From Siphonodentalium dalli (Eukaryota > Mollusca > Scaphopoda > Gadilida > Siphonodentaliidae): a stretch of 64,000 bases of DNA. The position numbers and the translations under genes were made by a program. Positions within the stretch are counted from its first letter, which is position 1; each line of letters starts with the position of its first letter. The DNA is taken from assembly GCA_032622095.1 (NCBI GenBank), contig CP136066.1, positions 148,765,559 to 148,829,558 on the forward strand, written 5' to 3'. The notes under the pieces are model-generated. The model was not told the origin of the DNA, did no database searches, and saw nothing but the letters and a program-made list of their open reading frames with translations. This document shows, in pieces, positions 34,750-46,033 of this stretch.

Positions 34750-36830
34750 GGAATCGTTGTACGCATGCACACTCCCAGAATATATGTTCTCATTGTTATT
34801 TCTGCATCTATTTCACTGGTCTTCAGATCTTACTTTTATTATTTTAATAAATCTATTAGTTTACAATATCCGGGAATTAATTCTAAACTGCAACCACTGA
34901 CTCTTTGTATCGGGCGCTGTGAGAAAGGTAGGCGATTGGAAGTTGTCCAGTCTATTTCTGGCTCCCCAAGTTCAATATTTTCCATTTGGCTTTGGGGCTT
35001 GGGGAAAAGTGTCATAGCATTCAAAATTTTGTAAAAGTCTTACCCACCCTATGAATTTCGCAACCGGGGATGGATTGTATGGGATTACTACACCAAGTTA
35101 AGATTTTCGCATATGTTATGGCTAATGAAATAATTTGTCTACGAAATAACTTCAAAGTGATGAAGTCAGTGGATATATTAAAAGACGTGTACAGACTTTC
35201 GGGTGTGTGAAAGTTTCCATTTGTATGTATCAAGTCATTGAAAACAAATTTGCGAAGTTGATCATTTTGTCGCGAAACTTTTGTTTAGATTATTCCATAA
35301 AACACATGTACATATATTCCCGTTTAACTCGTTCTTCTCGTTGAAATAGCTCCATGAGATGACTACTTCACGCCAAAATGGATTTAATATATCTTTGGAG
35401 TATTTTCGCAAGTATATGCTGTCTTAAAAAATAAATAGTGAGTCATCGGCAACAGAGAGATCAGTTAAAGGGATCCAGTTCGAGTTCAATGACATGACAT
35501 GTTCATTATACAATTTTTATAGTCGTGACATATGAGCTTTCTTTGTATTCTGTCCCTATTCGAATTCCAAACAGATTTGTAAAGAAGAAATTCGAGTTGT
35601 TTAATAAATGCGTTTCTAGGATCTGATAATGCTAGAAATAGGCGGGTCAATTTAGATAGTATGAGAGATTTGATAACTGTTATTCTTCCGTTTAGGGTTA
35701 ATTGTCTATGTTTCTATGTTTCGATCATATCATATGATATTTTTTATCATAATTGAGGAATTAACATTGTTGCAAAGTATTGAATTCCATCTCTTTAATG
35801 AATCAAAAGTGAACATATCTAAACAGTTCATAATTAATTTACATGAATCTTTTTCAAAATCTACTAAGAGTAAGAGACCCGGTTTGTTTTGCAATTTACC
35901 TCTGAATATAATATCATAACCTAATCTAGTGTTATCGCCTATGTATCGACCTGTGATGAATCCGCTCTGGTCTAAGGCTAATTATGTGTTGCAAAACGCG
36001 TTTCAGTCGCTCTGCTATACATGACGACGATGGCTTGTATGAGACATTCAATACGGTGATCGGTCGTTCCTTGTCATTTTTTTTTAATAATTGTCATCGG
36101 GCCTTGTTTTTGTGTTGTAGAAAGTGCACCATCAGCGAGGAATTCACTTAGCGATTCACACAGGAGTTTATACAGGTCAGACCAGAACAAATTCTAGAAC
36201 TCACATGGATATCCAACTAAGCCTGGTAATTTTCCGTCTTCCGATTTGTTAGTGTCTCCATTAGTTCATCGGACCTTCTATACCTTGGATGCCTCGCGTG
36301 ATAGTCTTGAATATTCACATTGATTGTTGATTGTTTTTTTAATGAGTACAATGTCTGGTAGTATTTTCGCGTTTCATTTAAAATTTCATTTTGGTTTGTT
36401 GACTTTTTTCGTTTGAATCCTCGAAGAGTGCCAGTTTTTTTTATTTATAGTTTCGTTTTTCTAAATTCAGGAAGTATTTAGTTGGTTTTCTCCCTGCTCA
36501 ATCCACTTTGCTTTCTCATCATTGCTCCTTGAGTAGCTTCTATTTTTATTTAATGGAGTTCATTGTGAACGTTTTGAATTTGTTTCATTATATTGGCCTT
36601 CTAATTTACATCAACTGAACATTTATCGACGGAAGTTTTGATTTCATTTTTTATTGCTTTTGGGCCTTCTTTTCCTTGACATCTGCTTGGGTGGAATCCG
36701 CTTCACTGTGTCGGATATATTTGTATCTACATGTCTTTGATTCTATAATAGATTTAACCAATTCCTTATATTTTTCTTCACGAAAGAGAGAAGTATTGAA
36801 TTTCCAAAAACCCTAGCCTCTCTTGGTTTT
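34750..36830 (-). pseudogene. L1/Tx1-type LINE ORF2 relic with RT palm deleted
   Basis: Reading the minus strand across frame shifts gives, in order: GFWKFNTSL (36812-36783), the start of the pre-RT linker; RPITVLN (about 36070-36050); a GFITGRYIGDNTR block; VDFEK at 35861-35844, lacking two residues of the usual VDFEKAFD; then, after only about 160 bp, LTLNGRITVIKSLI (about 35700) and the C-terminal thumb/connection region to 35021. These blocks are characteristic of L1/Tx1 ORF2. The segment that should contain the catalytic YADD/FADD box is missing between 35844 and 35700, so it cannot be active. It lies between hairpin-repeat copies C and D. Confidence 0.75.
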
Positions 36831-36867
36831 ATTCAACGATAACTATAGTGTAATAATAGAGTGGTCT

Positions 36868-37147
36868 GATCTGTAACCTGATTATTTGATTCTGAAATAA
36901 GCAGATAATGGACTCATACCCTTATTTCATTTATGGTGCGGGTCACAATGAAAACACATGTTAAAGTGCGTACACCTGCAAAGTCGCGAGTTGGATTATT
37001 TGTGTTATTGCCCTCACATATGAGTCGATAATGTGACTAAAACGCTCTCATTTTCGACTCAAAATGAGGAAATTCTAAGCCGATTATCTACCTAAAACAA
37101 GTTACATTATAAGCAGATAATATGCGGGTTTTTGTGAAAACAGGCTC
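36868..37147. repeat. ATAATGTG hairpin repeat, copy D
   Basis: Same order of motifs as copies A-C but lacking the left-most part and one arm segment. It ends 'gcagataatatgcgggttttt' and 'aaaacaggct'. Confidence 0.6.
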
Positions 37148-37809
37148 TGGGCTTATATCTGCCGTCTCCACAAATGACCGTATCATCGGTGGACATAATA
37201 TCAAACAACAATGTCGTGACAAAGCAAGCAATATTATGCTGCATAATTCGAGTCGTGCCCCTTCGTGTGGTTGTTGCAGACAGGTAATGAATTGATACAT
37301 TCATGTTCTATTTGTTACGCCATGTCAAATTTATATGAGAGTTGGTGTCGTAAGAGCAATACACACAACCGTAATATACAACATTTGTGTGTCAGTTGTG
37401 TCAGTCATCAGCTATATGTAATCAATCCGTATATTGGATATTGAATATGATAATAACAGAATTATTATTGAACAGTGCCGTATAGTCCGCACATTTATAT
37501 TAGCTCGACAAGCATTTTGTAATATTATGAATCTCTGGATTGTTTTAAATATAAAAATAGTTTCCCTCTGTCTATTTGAAATTGTGCATTTCAGTGCGCT
37601 CTCAATTGCTGCTCTTTCCTAAATTCAAGAGAAACGTTCTACTGTATATAAAGCAGTTGAATAAAATAATGGCTCGTTGTTTTTCGCTTCCACACACACA
37701 CATTGAGGTCTTGACCTCAGATTATTTTCACACAGGTCTTTATAAAGAACACTACAACCAAGTCACAATATGCAGTGATGTATCTGCGATTGTCGTGAGT
37801 AATAGAAGT

Positions 37810-39520
37810 AGTGATATATAAGGCTCCATATGATTATTATCAGGACTCCCTATTGCCGACTTAAAGTCACACTGTTGCACACTTCCGCACGTTATCCGGG
37901 AGTGCGTTCCACACCTCGACGGCTGAAGGAAGAAAGGACTTTTCGTATGATCCTGTGTCACGAGAGGCTTCAGTTAGCTGTCTCCAGTTACCTTTGTTTT
38001 TTGTTGTTAAATGTCGCTCCTAGATGTTTATAATTAGACACAGTTTATATTACTTCATTGCCCATTATTAATGGTTTGTATATAATTTTGTTATGTTTTC
38101 GTGATATTATCATATACGTTTTTTTAGGGGCATTGGGTTTGACATTCCACTTATTGGACCCCTCATAATTTGTTCTAAGTCAGAATTAATGATACCAGCC
38201 GCTAAGTCTGGATACTCTATTGATAGATAAATTAATTTATCATCTGCGAAGAGCTTTATATTATATCTGAGTTAATTCACGATATCGTTTATGTAAACTA
38301 GGAATAAAAGAGGGGCTAATATTTATCCGTGGGGGGCATACCAAGATGGGTTTCCAGGATGAAAGCTTTACTAATAACACAACATAGGCATCTGATTTCC
38401 TTTCTTCTAGATTTGAAATTATATACTTGTATATCTCAGTAAATTGGTATACGCTGGAATCATTTGGAGTTGATCCGGATTGTAAAATACTAAGGAGATT
38501 ATTATCCCTTAGGTATAAGGAGAGGCTGTTATAGATACTTTTTCTCAAAGACTTTAAAAATACAACTGAGAAATGCGACTGGACATTAGATCAGAGGTTC
38601 ATTAGAGGAATATATGTTTTTAATTGTATTTTTATTTTGTTGTGAATATTGATGACAGGTCCACTGTGGTTGCGTTTTTCATGTATGAGAGACAATTCTT
38701 CATTCATAGAAGTAAAAGTTGCGTTGTCGTAATTCCAAAGTGTCTTGAAATTAATCTCGTATTCTAGGGGTTCAAATCTAAGTTCAGTACAGCTGGGCAG
38801 TGGTATCTTACTAGATTCGGAACGAGTGTATCATGAACATCCGAGCTATGAATAAATTCCTTTTTGTTTGTAATGAAGGTATCAGTCAATGTTGAGGAAG
38901 ATTCCGTGAAATGGAGTGGTACCTCAAACAATCTCTGCATCCCTTTAAATTTACAAATATCCTTAATTTCGTTTGTACATGGAGGAAGCTGGTTACAGTT
39001 CAGATCACCGGTTATGGTAATATGACAATTGAGAGAGGTTGCCCACTCGATGGATGTTTCTCTATTGCCCCACCCATTATAGGGGGATTGGGAGGCCTAT
39101 ATGATGTTCGAATTAATGTTTTATATCTTTCGGTGTTAACTTCAATCCAAACACTTTCCAGATTGGGTATTTCTAGGTCGAAGCTTCTCATATATGGAAG
39201 GGTGTTTTTAATGTACATGACGACTCCACGTCCAGCGGTTTCGGTCACATCCTTCGGGTCAGTGAAAGCCGGCAATACTGACTGCTTCATCATCAATATT
39301 ACTGGACAGCCAGGTTTCAGTGAAAGTCAACACATGATAGGCAAACGATTCGGTGCGAATCAGGTCAATTTTATATCTTAAACTTTGAATATTCGTGTGC
39401 ATTATTTAAAAAAAATTAATTATCTGATTGTGTTGAAATATTCTTCGATCCTGGATGAGGGTCGACATCGGATGCAATTAGCAATAAATTAATATTGTTT
39501 CCGCTAGAGAAAATGTAATT
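37810..39520 (-). pseudogene. CR1/L2-type LINE ORF2, degraded
   Basis: Minus-strand translation across several frame shifts: LLLIASDVDPHPGSK at about 39487-39441 (opening of this ORF type); TETWLSSNIDDE and GRGVVMYIKNTLPY (endonuclease); ITGDLNC at about 39010 and ESSSTLTDTFI (endonuclease catalytic end); QSGSTPNDSSVYQFTEIY and ISKAF near 38375-38361 (RT); FADD at 38250-38239 (RT catalytic box); and SFLPSAVEVWNALPD at about 37940-37890 (C-terminal signature). Nearly the full ORF2 is recognisable but broken by stops, shifts and a shortened RT. Clade is by motif memory only. Confidence 0.75.
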
Positions 39521-40364
39521 CTATGGTGCTTAATATCAGTGCATGTTTGGTCAAAGATCGAAGAGCCCGATAGTGGCTGCACGCCGCCTGCTTCTATGCC
39601 CTGAAACTTACATATACATACTACATGTCTTCGATTATACTAATGCTATTGGGGATATCAACCCAACAAACTCCTAGAAAATATCACAGACTTAAATTTA
39701 TAGATGAAAGGATTATTAGCGTCTTAATGCATTCTAATTCAATTAAACGGGATCGGTTACATAATTCGGAAGTTACCAGAACCCTGTTCGAGTGGCCGAA
39801 CCACATGGACAGTATATTCTCAGGGGGACTACAAACATTCTGGATATAATGGCGCTAAAAAACTTTCTTTAAGGAAATAATCTCGTTGCAATACGTATAT
39901 ACCCATTGCTTGTACATTTTCCTTCGATGCCCCCATATATATTGGGCCCCAAAAAGGGAATCGCAAAAACAGTGAAATAAAATTCACATCCATGTGGTAA
40001 TAGATTTATTTTTTTCCAGATATATATTTGTGTTTCACCAAATAAATTAGGTTGTTCTAGAAATTAGCTAGTTGCTTGACTTCAGGTGATGTCTTTCTCA
40101 GATTTGTTTTTCTTTTGCAAGTTTATGTTTTGTGTTTGTGGGTGTGTGCATGTGTATGTGAGTTAAGGTGGAATGTTTGTATGTTTATCTACCCAAGATA
40201 TAAAGACTACGCCTTGAAATTGGGCGGTCTGGTTAGTACAATGTTTAAATGACAAAGGCTGTTGTAAAATCAGAAGGGCCATTTGGTACTCAGTAAGAAT
40301 AATAAGACTAATCAACAGAAAGTGTTGTGTGTGATTTGCTACCACTCTGACATTCGACACTAAC
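39521..40364. other. No gene recognised (intron of lectin gene B)
   Basis: The 74-codon + frame at 39625-39849 has no known motif; upstream parts of the minus-strand LINE may extend here. Confidence 0.35.
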
Positions 40365-40529
40365 CTGGATATACAGTACGACTAATCAACCAATCAAACA
40401 TCTCTTGGTTCTTGACTTCAAACAGGTGTCCTCGTTCACATTCACACAAGATCTTGCTCTGACGCCATGTTTGTGTATCATTTATCCCAATTCTGTACCA
40501 CACGTCAAAGTGGCTGTTGTAAGTGTAGT
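40365..40529 (-). CDS. C-type lectin-like gene B, exon for first half of CTLD
   Basis: A minus-strand ctttacag acceptor lies at 40537-40530 and the donor is g|gttagt beyond 40365. The 165-bp exon reads ...FDVWYRIGINDTQTWRQSKI then LCECERGHLFEVKNQEMFDW. Length, splice phases and about 80 percent of residues match 5999-6163. It carries the first conserved Cys and the long CTLD helix. It pairs in phase with 23372-23137. The upstream signal-peptide exon was not recognised. It is intact, with no stop or shift, so it is likely functional. Confidence 0.85.
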
Positions 40530-41010
40530 CTGTAAAGACATTCAAGTTACAAGCGAAATAACTGGATTGGACTTGTTAGATGCATAATCGTACAACTTCA
40601 TAATATCGACATTCACACTTTTGCTGCTACATATGTACGTTTTACGCCCACCTGTTGTGATTTGTTGCTAATATCAGGTCAGGCACATCTTGAATTCGAC
40701 TATTATAGTTATATTAATTATAATAGTTGAATATGGATATTTCCTTTTTATGAATTTGATAAAAGAGGGATAATCCAAACTCATATTTCACAATAGATAT
40801 TCAAAAATCAGTGCCCCACGAAATCGGTACCATGTTTGTTTTTGTGGTGAAATAACATGGCTTGATCCATGCGAATGATTAATCTTCATGGCACATGATC
40901 TCCAGTCAATTACCATTAAATCGGTATACATATTGTAATGCAGGGGCGATTTAGTCGCTTGTTAATGACATCTAGAAAGTGATGATATGCCCCCCAGTTG
41001 GCCTCAGTCT

Positions 41011-42535
41011 AGACATGATGTAACATGACGGAAGTACATGACCTACTTTCGCAGTGGGGTCCGCCCACGCATGTTATGAGGTCACGTGCATGACCTATTT
41101 GTTCTGCCGTACCCCAGTTGGGGTCCGCCCACGTGCATGGCCTAATTTATCTGCAGTACACCAGTGGGGGACGAATTAGCATAATTTGAGATCACTCCCT
41201 ATGGACGATGTATTATCTACATGTATATCACGTGATGATCTCGCTGAACGATGGGCAGCTTCCGCCATGAATTTTAAAGGGACACAATACACTCAGTTTT
41301 TGAATATTAAAGGGATACAATGCGCTCGCAATGTGTGAATGTCAAAGAGTGTAATGTTATGTATACTAGGCGATGACATCGATGAACGATGGGTAGCTTC
41401 TGCCTTGAATATTAAAGGGAGACAATACTCTCTCTCAGTGTGTGAATATTAAAGGGACACGAGGTACTCGGTGTGAATGTTCAGATGATGTGATACAATC
41501 TCGGCGCGTGCATGTTAAAGTGACACGAGGCAATCTCGGTGTGTGAATATTAAAGGGACACAATGCACTCTAAAGGGACACACGGCACTCGCAGTGGGTG
41601 TAAGTTAAACAAAAAAACTCCGGAATAATAATAAAAAAATGTCATATTCAAATTTTTAATGCATTATAAAAACAATTATGTTTAAATCTTCAAATTGTTC
41701 ACGAATTAAGATTCCTCCGCCTCTTCTGGCACGCTCTCTCCTTTCTCAAAAGTTACAGACAATTGATAGATTCAGACGATGATTAAATTTCAATAAACTT
41801 CATCAAAATGTTATTCTAAAGATGATCAAATAATGAAAGAAGAGAGCGTGCCGGAAGAAGAGGCGGAGGAAAAAGCTCAACCAGAATGTATCGACACAGA
41901 TTTTGAACGCTTTCTCAAAAGTTACGACGATTGATAGATTCAGATAATGATTAAATTTCAATAAATTTCATCAAAATGTTATTCTCGTCTTCATTATATA
42001 TTCATATTGGGGCGGGAGTTAAGATGGATGAGATAAGAGCCCGAAAATTTGAAGTTTCAAAATTGGTAAATTTTATCTTAATTCGTGAAAAATTTGAAGA
42101 TTTAAACATAATTGTTTTTATAATGCATCAAAAATTTGAAGATGACAATTTTTTTTTATTATTCCGGAGTTTTTTGGGGTTTTTTTTATTTTGGACAAAT
42201 TTAGAAGTTTTTGGAAATTTATATTTTTTGTTTTTTATTTTTGAAATTTTTGAAGTTTAAAATTTTTTTAAATTCATGGCGGAAGCTGCCCATCGTTCAG
42301 CGAGGTCATCACGTGATATACATGTATATAATACATCGTTCATAGGGAGTGACCTCAAATTATACTAATTCGTCCCCCCACTGGTGTACCGCAGAGAAAT
42401 TAGTCCATGCACGTAGGCGGACCCCAACTGGGGTACTGCAGAACAAATTGGTCATGCACGTGACCTCATAACATGAGTGGGCGGACCCCCACCGAGAAAG
42501 TAGGTCATGTACTTCCGTCATGTTACATCATGTCT
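41011..42535. mobile_element. 1.5-kb fold-back element
   Basis: Outer arms of about 265 bp (41011-41277 and 42271-42535) are inverse copies, from AGACATGATGTAACATGACG inward. An inner inverted pair (about 41640-41710 and 42055-42150) and a nested pair 'ctccgcctcttctggcacgctctct' (41717 against 41845) add further hairpins. Between the left arms, 41270-41600 is a tandem run of 'aatattaaagggacacaatgcactc' phrases. A direct repeat of 77 bp ('tctcaaaagttac...') sits at 41742 and 41909. No transposase. 'gtct' flanks both ends, possibly a target duplication. Confidence 0.7.
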
Positions 42536-43139
42536 TGTCTATATAATTAGGATACAAATTACTTAGTGCCTCGTCTGAAAAAACGGCGGTCATATCTGAC
42601 GCCATATTGTCTGGTGTCCACACGGCCACTTTTTATGTTAAAATTGCTTAAAAGTTGACGGGCATAACTGAAGAAAATTAATGGGTGAAGGAAAGTCCTG
42701 TGGTACAGGGATACACTAGGCTATCAGTTTCCGGACAGATAGCAAACTTTCGAAGTTTTAGGGGAGGAGTCAAACAACCTCTTCTCATCGGAACATGCTG
42801 CAGAAATCAGCTTCGTAAGTTGGGTTTCTATGTTTAGTATATACATAATAATAGTGAATTACAAGGACGTTAGAATAAAAATTATCTTTAACATTTTGAG
42901 GGTTTGTCAAATGACCCCTTCTTATCTGAAAATTCTGCACAAAAAAAAAGCACTTCTAAAAGTTATGTTTTTGTTATCAGTGTAGTACCCAGGTGTGATT
43001 ACAGCAAATGACATGCTCATACTCGAACGTTCGTTTAAAGTGATTTTAGAGGTTTTTGGTGGGCAACTTAAGAATTGGTTGTGTGCCTTAGCCCGTTCCC
43101 ACCGACAACTCAGGCACATCAAACATCAATCATTTACAT

Positions 43140-43700
43140 GAATGTTTAGGATCAGCTCTAGATGGGAGCTATCAAATTTTTAGAGATTTTCAATGAAAAA
43201 CATGGCGCCGGCATTTATCTTAAATTTTACTATGTGCATGCCCGAGTCCTTTGGCGCACGTTACAGACCACATCCGTCGTCTAATCGCCACCAAACTTCA
43301 TAGGGATCTTCGGGGTGAAATCTAGATGGGAGCCATCGATTATTGCCGAAAAACATGGCCGCCAACAGCCATCTTGGATTTTACTCTTTGCATGACTAAA
43401 AAATTTGGCATATCCTACAGGCCACATCCATCATCCGATCGTCATCAAACTTCCTACAGATCGGGGTGACCTCTAGATGGGAGCCATCAATTATTTCTGA
43501 AATTAATTTTAAAACATTGCCGCCAGCAGCCATCTTGGATTTTAAATTAAAATCCATCGGCACACCTTGCAGCCCGCATATATATAAGAAATGTTTTGTA
43601 AATTTACAGGCATGGTTAGGATCACCTCTAGATGAGAGCTATCGCATATGAACTGCGTGACTAAATACGTTGGCACATCCTACAGACCACATCCCTCGTC
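43140..43700. repeat. Tandem repeat with GCCGCCAGCAGCCATCTTGG unit
   Basis: Units of about 150 bp beginning 'ctctagatgggagccatc' recur at about 43155, 43320, 43472 and 43625. Each is followed by 'agccatcttggattttа'-like text and 'cctacaggccacatcc'. A further diverged unit is at about 44505-44600. The same phrase occurs inverted within the element at 11906-12367. Confidence 0.6.
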
Positions 43701-44115
43701 GGATCATCAGTAAAAGTTATGTACATCTTCAGTAGTGTTCGCGCTGACCGAAAAATCTTTCGGCCAACAATTTTATTTGGCAAATTAAAACAAAACTTTG
43801 GCCAAATGTTTTTGGCCAAATTAAAAAAAATGGCCAAATTAAATCCTCTTTTACTGGGCGGTTCAAACTTGATGACTAAAATATTTATTTTAAAATTTAT
43901 TTGTTACTCAGAATGAAAACATAATTAAAACAGCACAAAAACAACTTTTAAAACATAATATTATACGCACATATAGGTATGCGTTATGTCACACGTTAAA
44001 GACAGATCAATTCAAGTAAGTCAATATTAATTAATGCAAAATACGACGAGATTTCATATCTGACCATATACAAAAGTACGGTGGAAATCAGAAAGTCAGA
44101 AATAGCTGGCCTTCA

Positions 44116-44216
44116 ATGCAACCAATGAAACTAACATTCTATATAATTATAATCACATTAATCCGCTTAACCAAGAGCAATAACTCGCTGACACCAGGGT
44201 CGCCAACAAATCAAGT
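44116..44216 (+). CDS. Possible signal-peptide exon of an unknown gene
   Basis: An ATG-led frame begins MQPMKLTFYIIIITLIRLTK: a short basic start followed by a hydrophobic core, a plausible secretion signal. A potential donor, caa|gtaata, follows at about 44217. If unspliced the frame ends at 44301. It lies 1.1 kb upstream of the two exons at 45293 and 46034 on the same strand and could be their first exon, but no sequence proves the link. AT-rich DNA can produce such frames by chance. Confidence 0.25.
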
Positions 44217-45292
44217 AATAAGCTGTGTTAATTGTCATCGCAACAAATGTTGCTTATTAACGCGAGCTGTTGAATATCTATTGTATTCAAACATTTTATG
44301 ATATGAAGTCAGGTTGTTGTCATTAGACGGGAAGCAGTTTATTACCAATTAGTAGCCGTCATGCCATTGAGATATTCATCCAATTATGGGATAATGCATT
44401 TACCTATTTTATATTACAGTGTGTAGATCAAGCGTTTTGACGATTAGTGTTTTATATCCAATATTCATTGCGCTCACTGATAACAACTCTCTTCAAACGC
44501 TTTAACTTTGTTAAAAAACATGGGCACCTGGAGCGATCTTAGATTTCACATTTGAATCCATCGGCGCACTCTGCAGCCCACATTTGATGGAGAAATGTTT
44601 TAAGTGAAATTAATTTCATTTGCATAAAACAATCCATTTACTGAAACTTTCTGACTTTCCTTCTTTATCATTATATTGATTGCTCAGCATAGACTTATTA
44701 GCGTCGGCCTCCCCAAGTTGAGCAACCATGTCATTGGCACTTTAATTCTATCATGACACAGAATAAATGCATTTGCCATCAATTCTGATAAATAAGTATT
44801 GTATGGAGATTATTGAACGTGCCGATTTTAATGGTTGTTGCCATTGTACATGCCTTTAGCTAGTTCTGTCGAGTGTTATTAATGGTGGTTTAATGGGGGA
44901 CTCTCAATATTAAATTCCTAGGTTATATTGTTATGCGATCATGTATTTTATGCAGGTGAATCAGATCGCACATGTGTGACGCAATGAAACGTTTAGAATG
45001 GCTGTGTCAGCTTGATATAACGTGCCAAAGTTGTTGGTTTGTTGCTTGAAACCCTGTGCCCTGAAGATATACCACATAATGTATCATTATTTGCAAGTGA
45101 TGGAAAACATAATAATATTTAAGTCTTACCTTCTCGAATATTACTGGGAATGCAAACAAATTCTATATTTGACACTTCACATGATTAAGTTTATCATCAA
45201 AGACTCACCATCAAAATTCCTGAACACTCTCCGTGACGTCGAGATAGGATCTAGCGCGCCGTCTGTCAAATAACACTCGTGCTTCTAACCAG

Positions 45293-45515
45293 AGGAACGA
45301 GCGAGCCCAACAGAGCTGGTCGCTCTGCTCAATTTGATGAGGCACAGATATGCAGAGAAACGGAACTCGAAAAAACTAGGCATATTGGTTCTACCCGACT
45401 GTCACCTCGAGATGACACTGCTCGATTTTTCGAGCCTAACAGACCACAACAACTTGACTCCGGGAGCTGGAGTGCACACAGAAATGAGCAATCGAGTCTG
45501 TCTACTCTGTTAAAG
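45293..45515 (+). CDS. Unknown disordered protein, internal exon
   Basis: A frame opens after a TAG at 45252-45254. A pyrimidine-rich acceptor (gcttctaaccag) suggests a start near 45293. The donor aag|gtacgg after 45515 is in phase 0. The 74 residues are polar, rich in Arg, Glu, Ser and Pro, with T-S-E-P-N-R and F-F-E-P-N-R phrases echoing the [RS]H-x-A-[RH]-S-x-E-P repeats of the exon at 46034. No family is recognised. The balanced base composition stands out against the AT-rich surroundings, which supports coding. The exact 5' boundary is uncertain. Confidence 0.5.
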
Positions 45516-46033
45516 GTACGGTTGGCCTTGGCGGTGGGTATCCTGTGAAAATATTTCCACCCGTCAAAACAGCCACAAACAGAAAGAACAACAAAATGTA
45601 GACAGACTTTGTCCGTATACAAATAAGAAATATCGCATACACAGTATGTTATTGTCATATCTTTGACCATTGTTATGTAAACAAAAGCATAAAAAGTAAC
45701 TTTTCTGGTGTTTGTTTATATTATGATGGTAAACATAAAGAGCGTTCTTTGTTGGTGAATTCCTGATATGGAACGAATAAAGAGCGTTTATGCCATTTGT
45801 GTGTGATTATCCAGCAGCATTGTGCTGTCTTCTGTAACAGAATCAGGCTCTTGCTTATGTAAAATATATTAAATCTTTATGATAACATGCTGTTTACGCG
45901 ATGGTCATGGTATATATGAACGAAACTGTATGCGTTTTAATGTTTTTCTGTTTACGGTCATTGGAACAAATATGAATATTTTCGACAACTAAGGCCTCAC
46001 ATGCCTTTAACTAATGCAAGAGGCTCCTTGCAG

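Larger units (their letters stand above)
23373..40364 (-). other. Putative intron of lectin gene B
   Basis: 16,992 bp between the minus-strand CTLD half exons. It is filled with the piggyBac-like MITE, a 2.5-kb fold-back element, a + strand LINE relic, four copies of a hairpin repeat, the 0.8-kb inverted arms, a near-perfect palindrome, and two minus-strand LINEs. That both halves belong to one transcript is inferred from phase and paralogy with gene A. Confidence 0.55.

Noticed and set aside
38765-38785. GGTTCAAATC phrase resembling a tRNA B box
   Set aside because: No matching A box or cloverleaf could be drawn, and it lies in the LINE endonuclease region.
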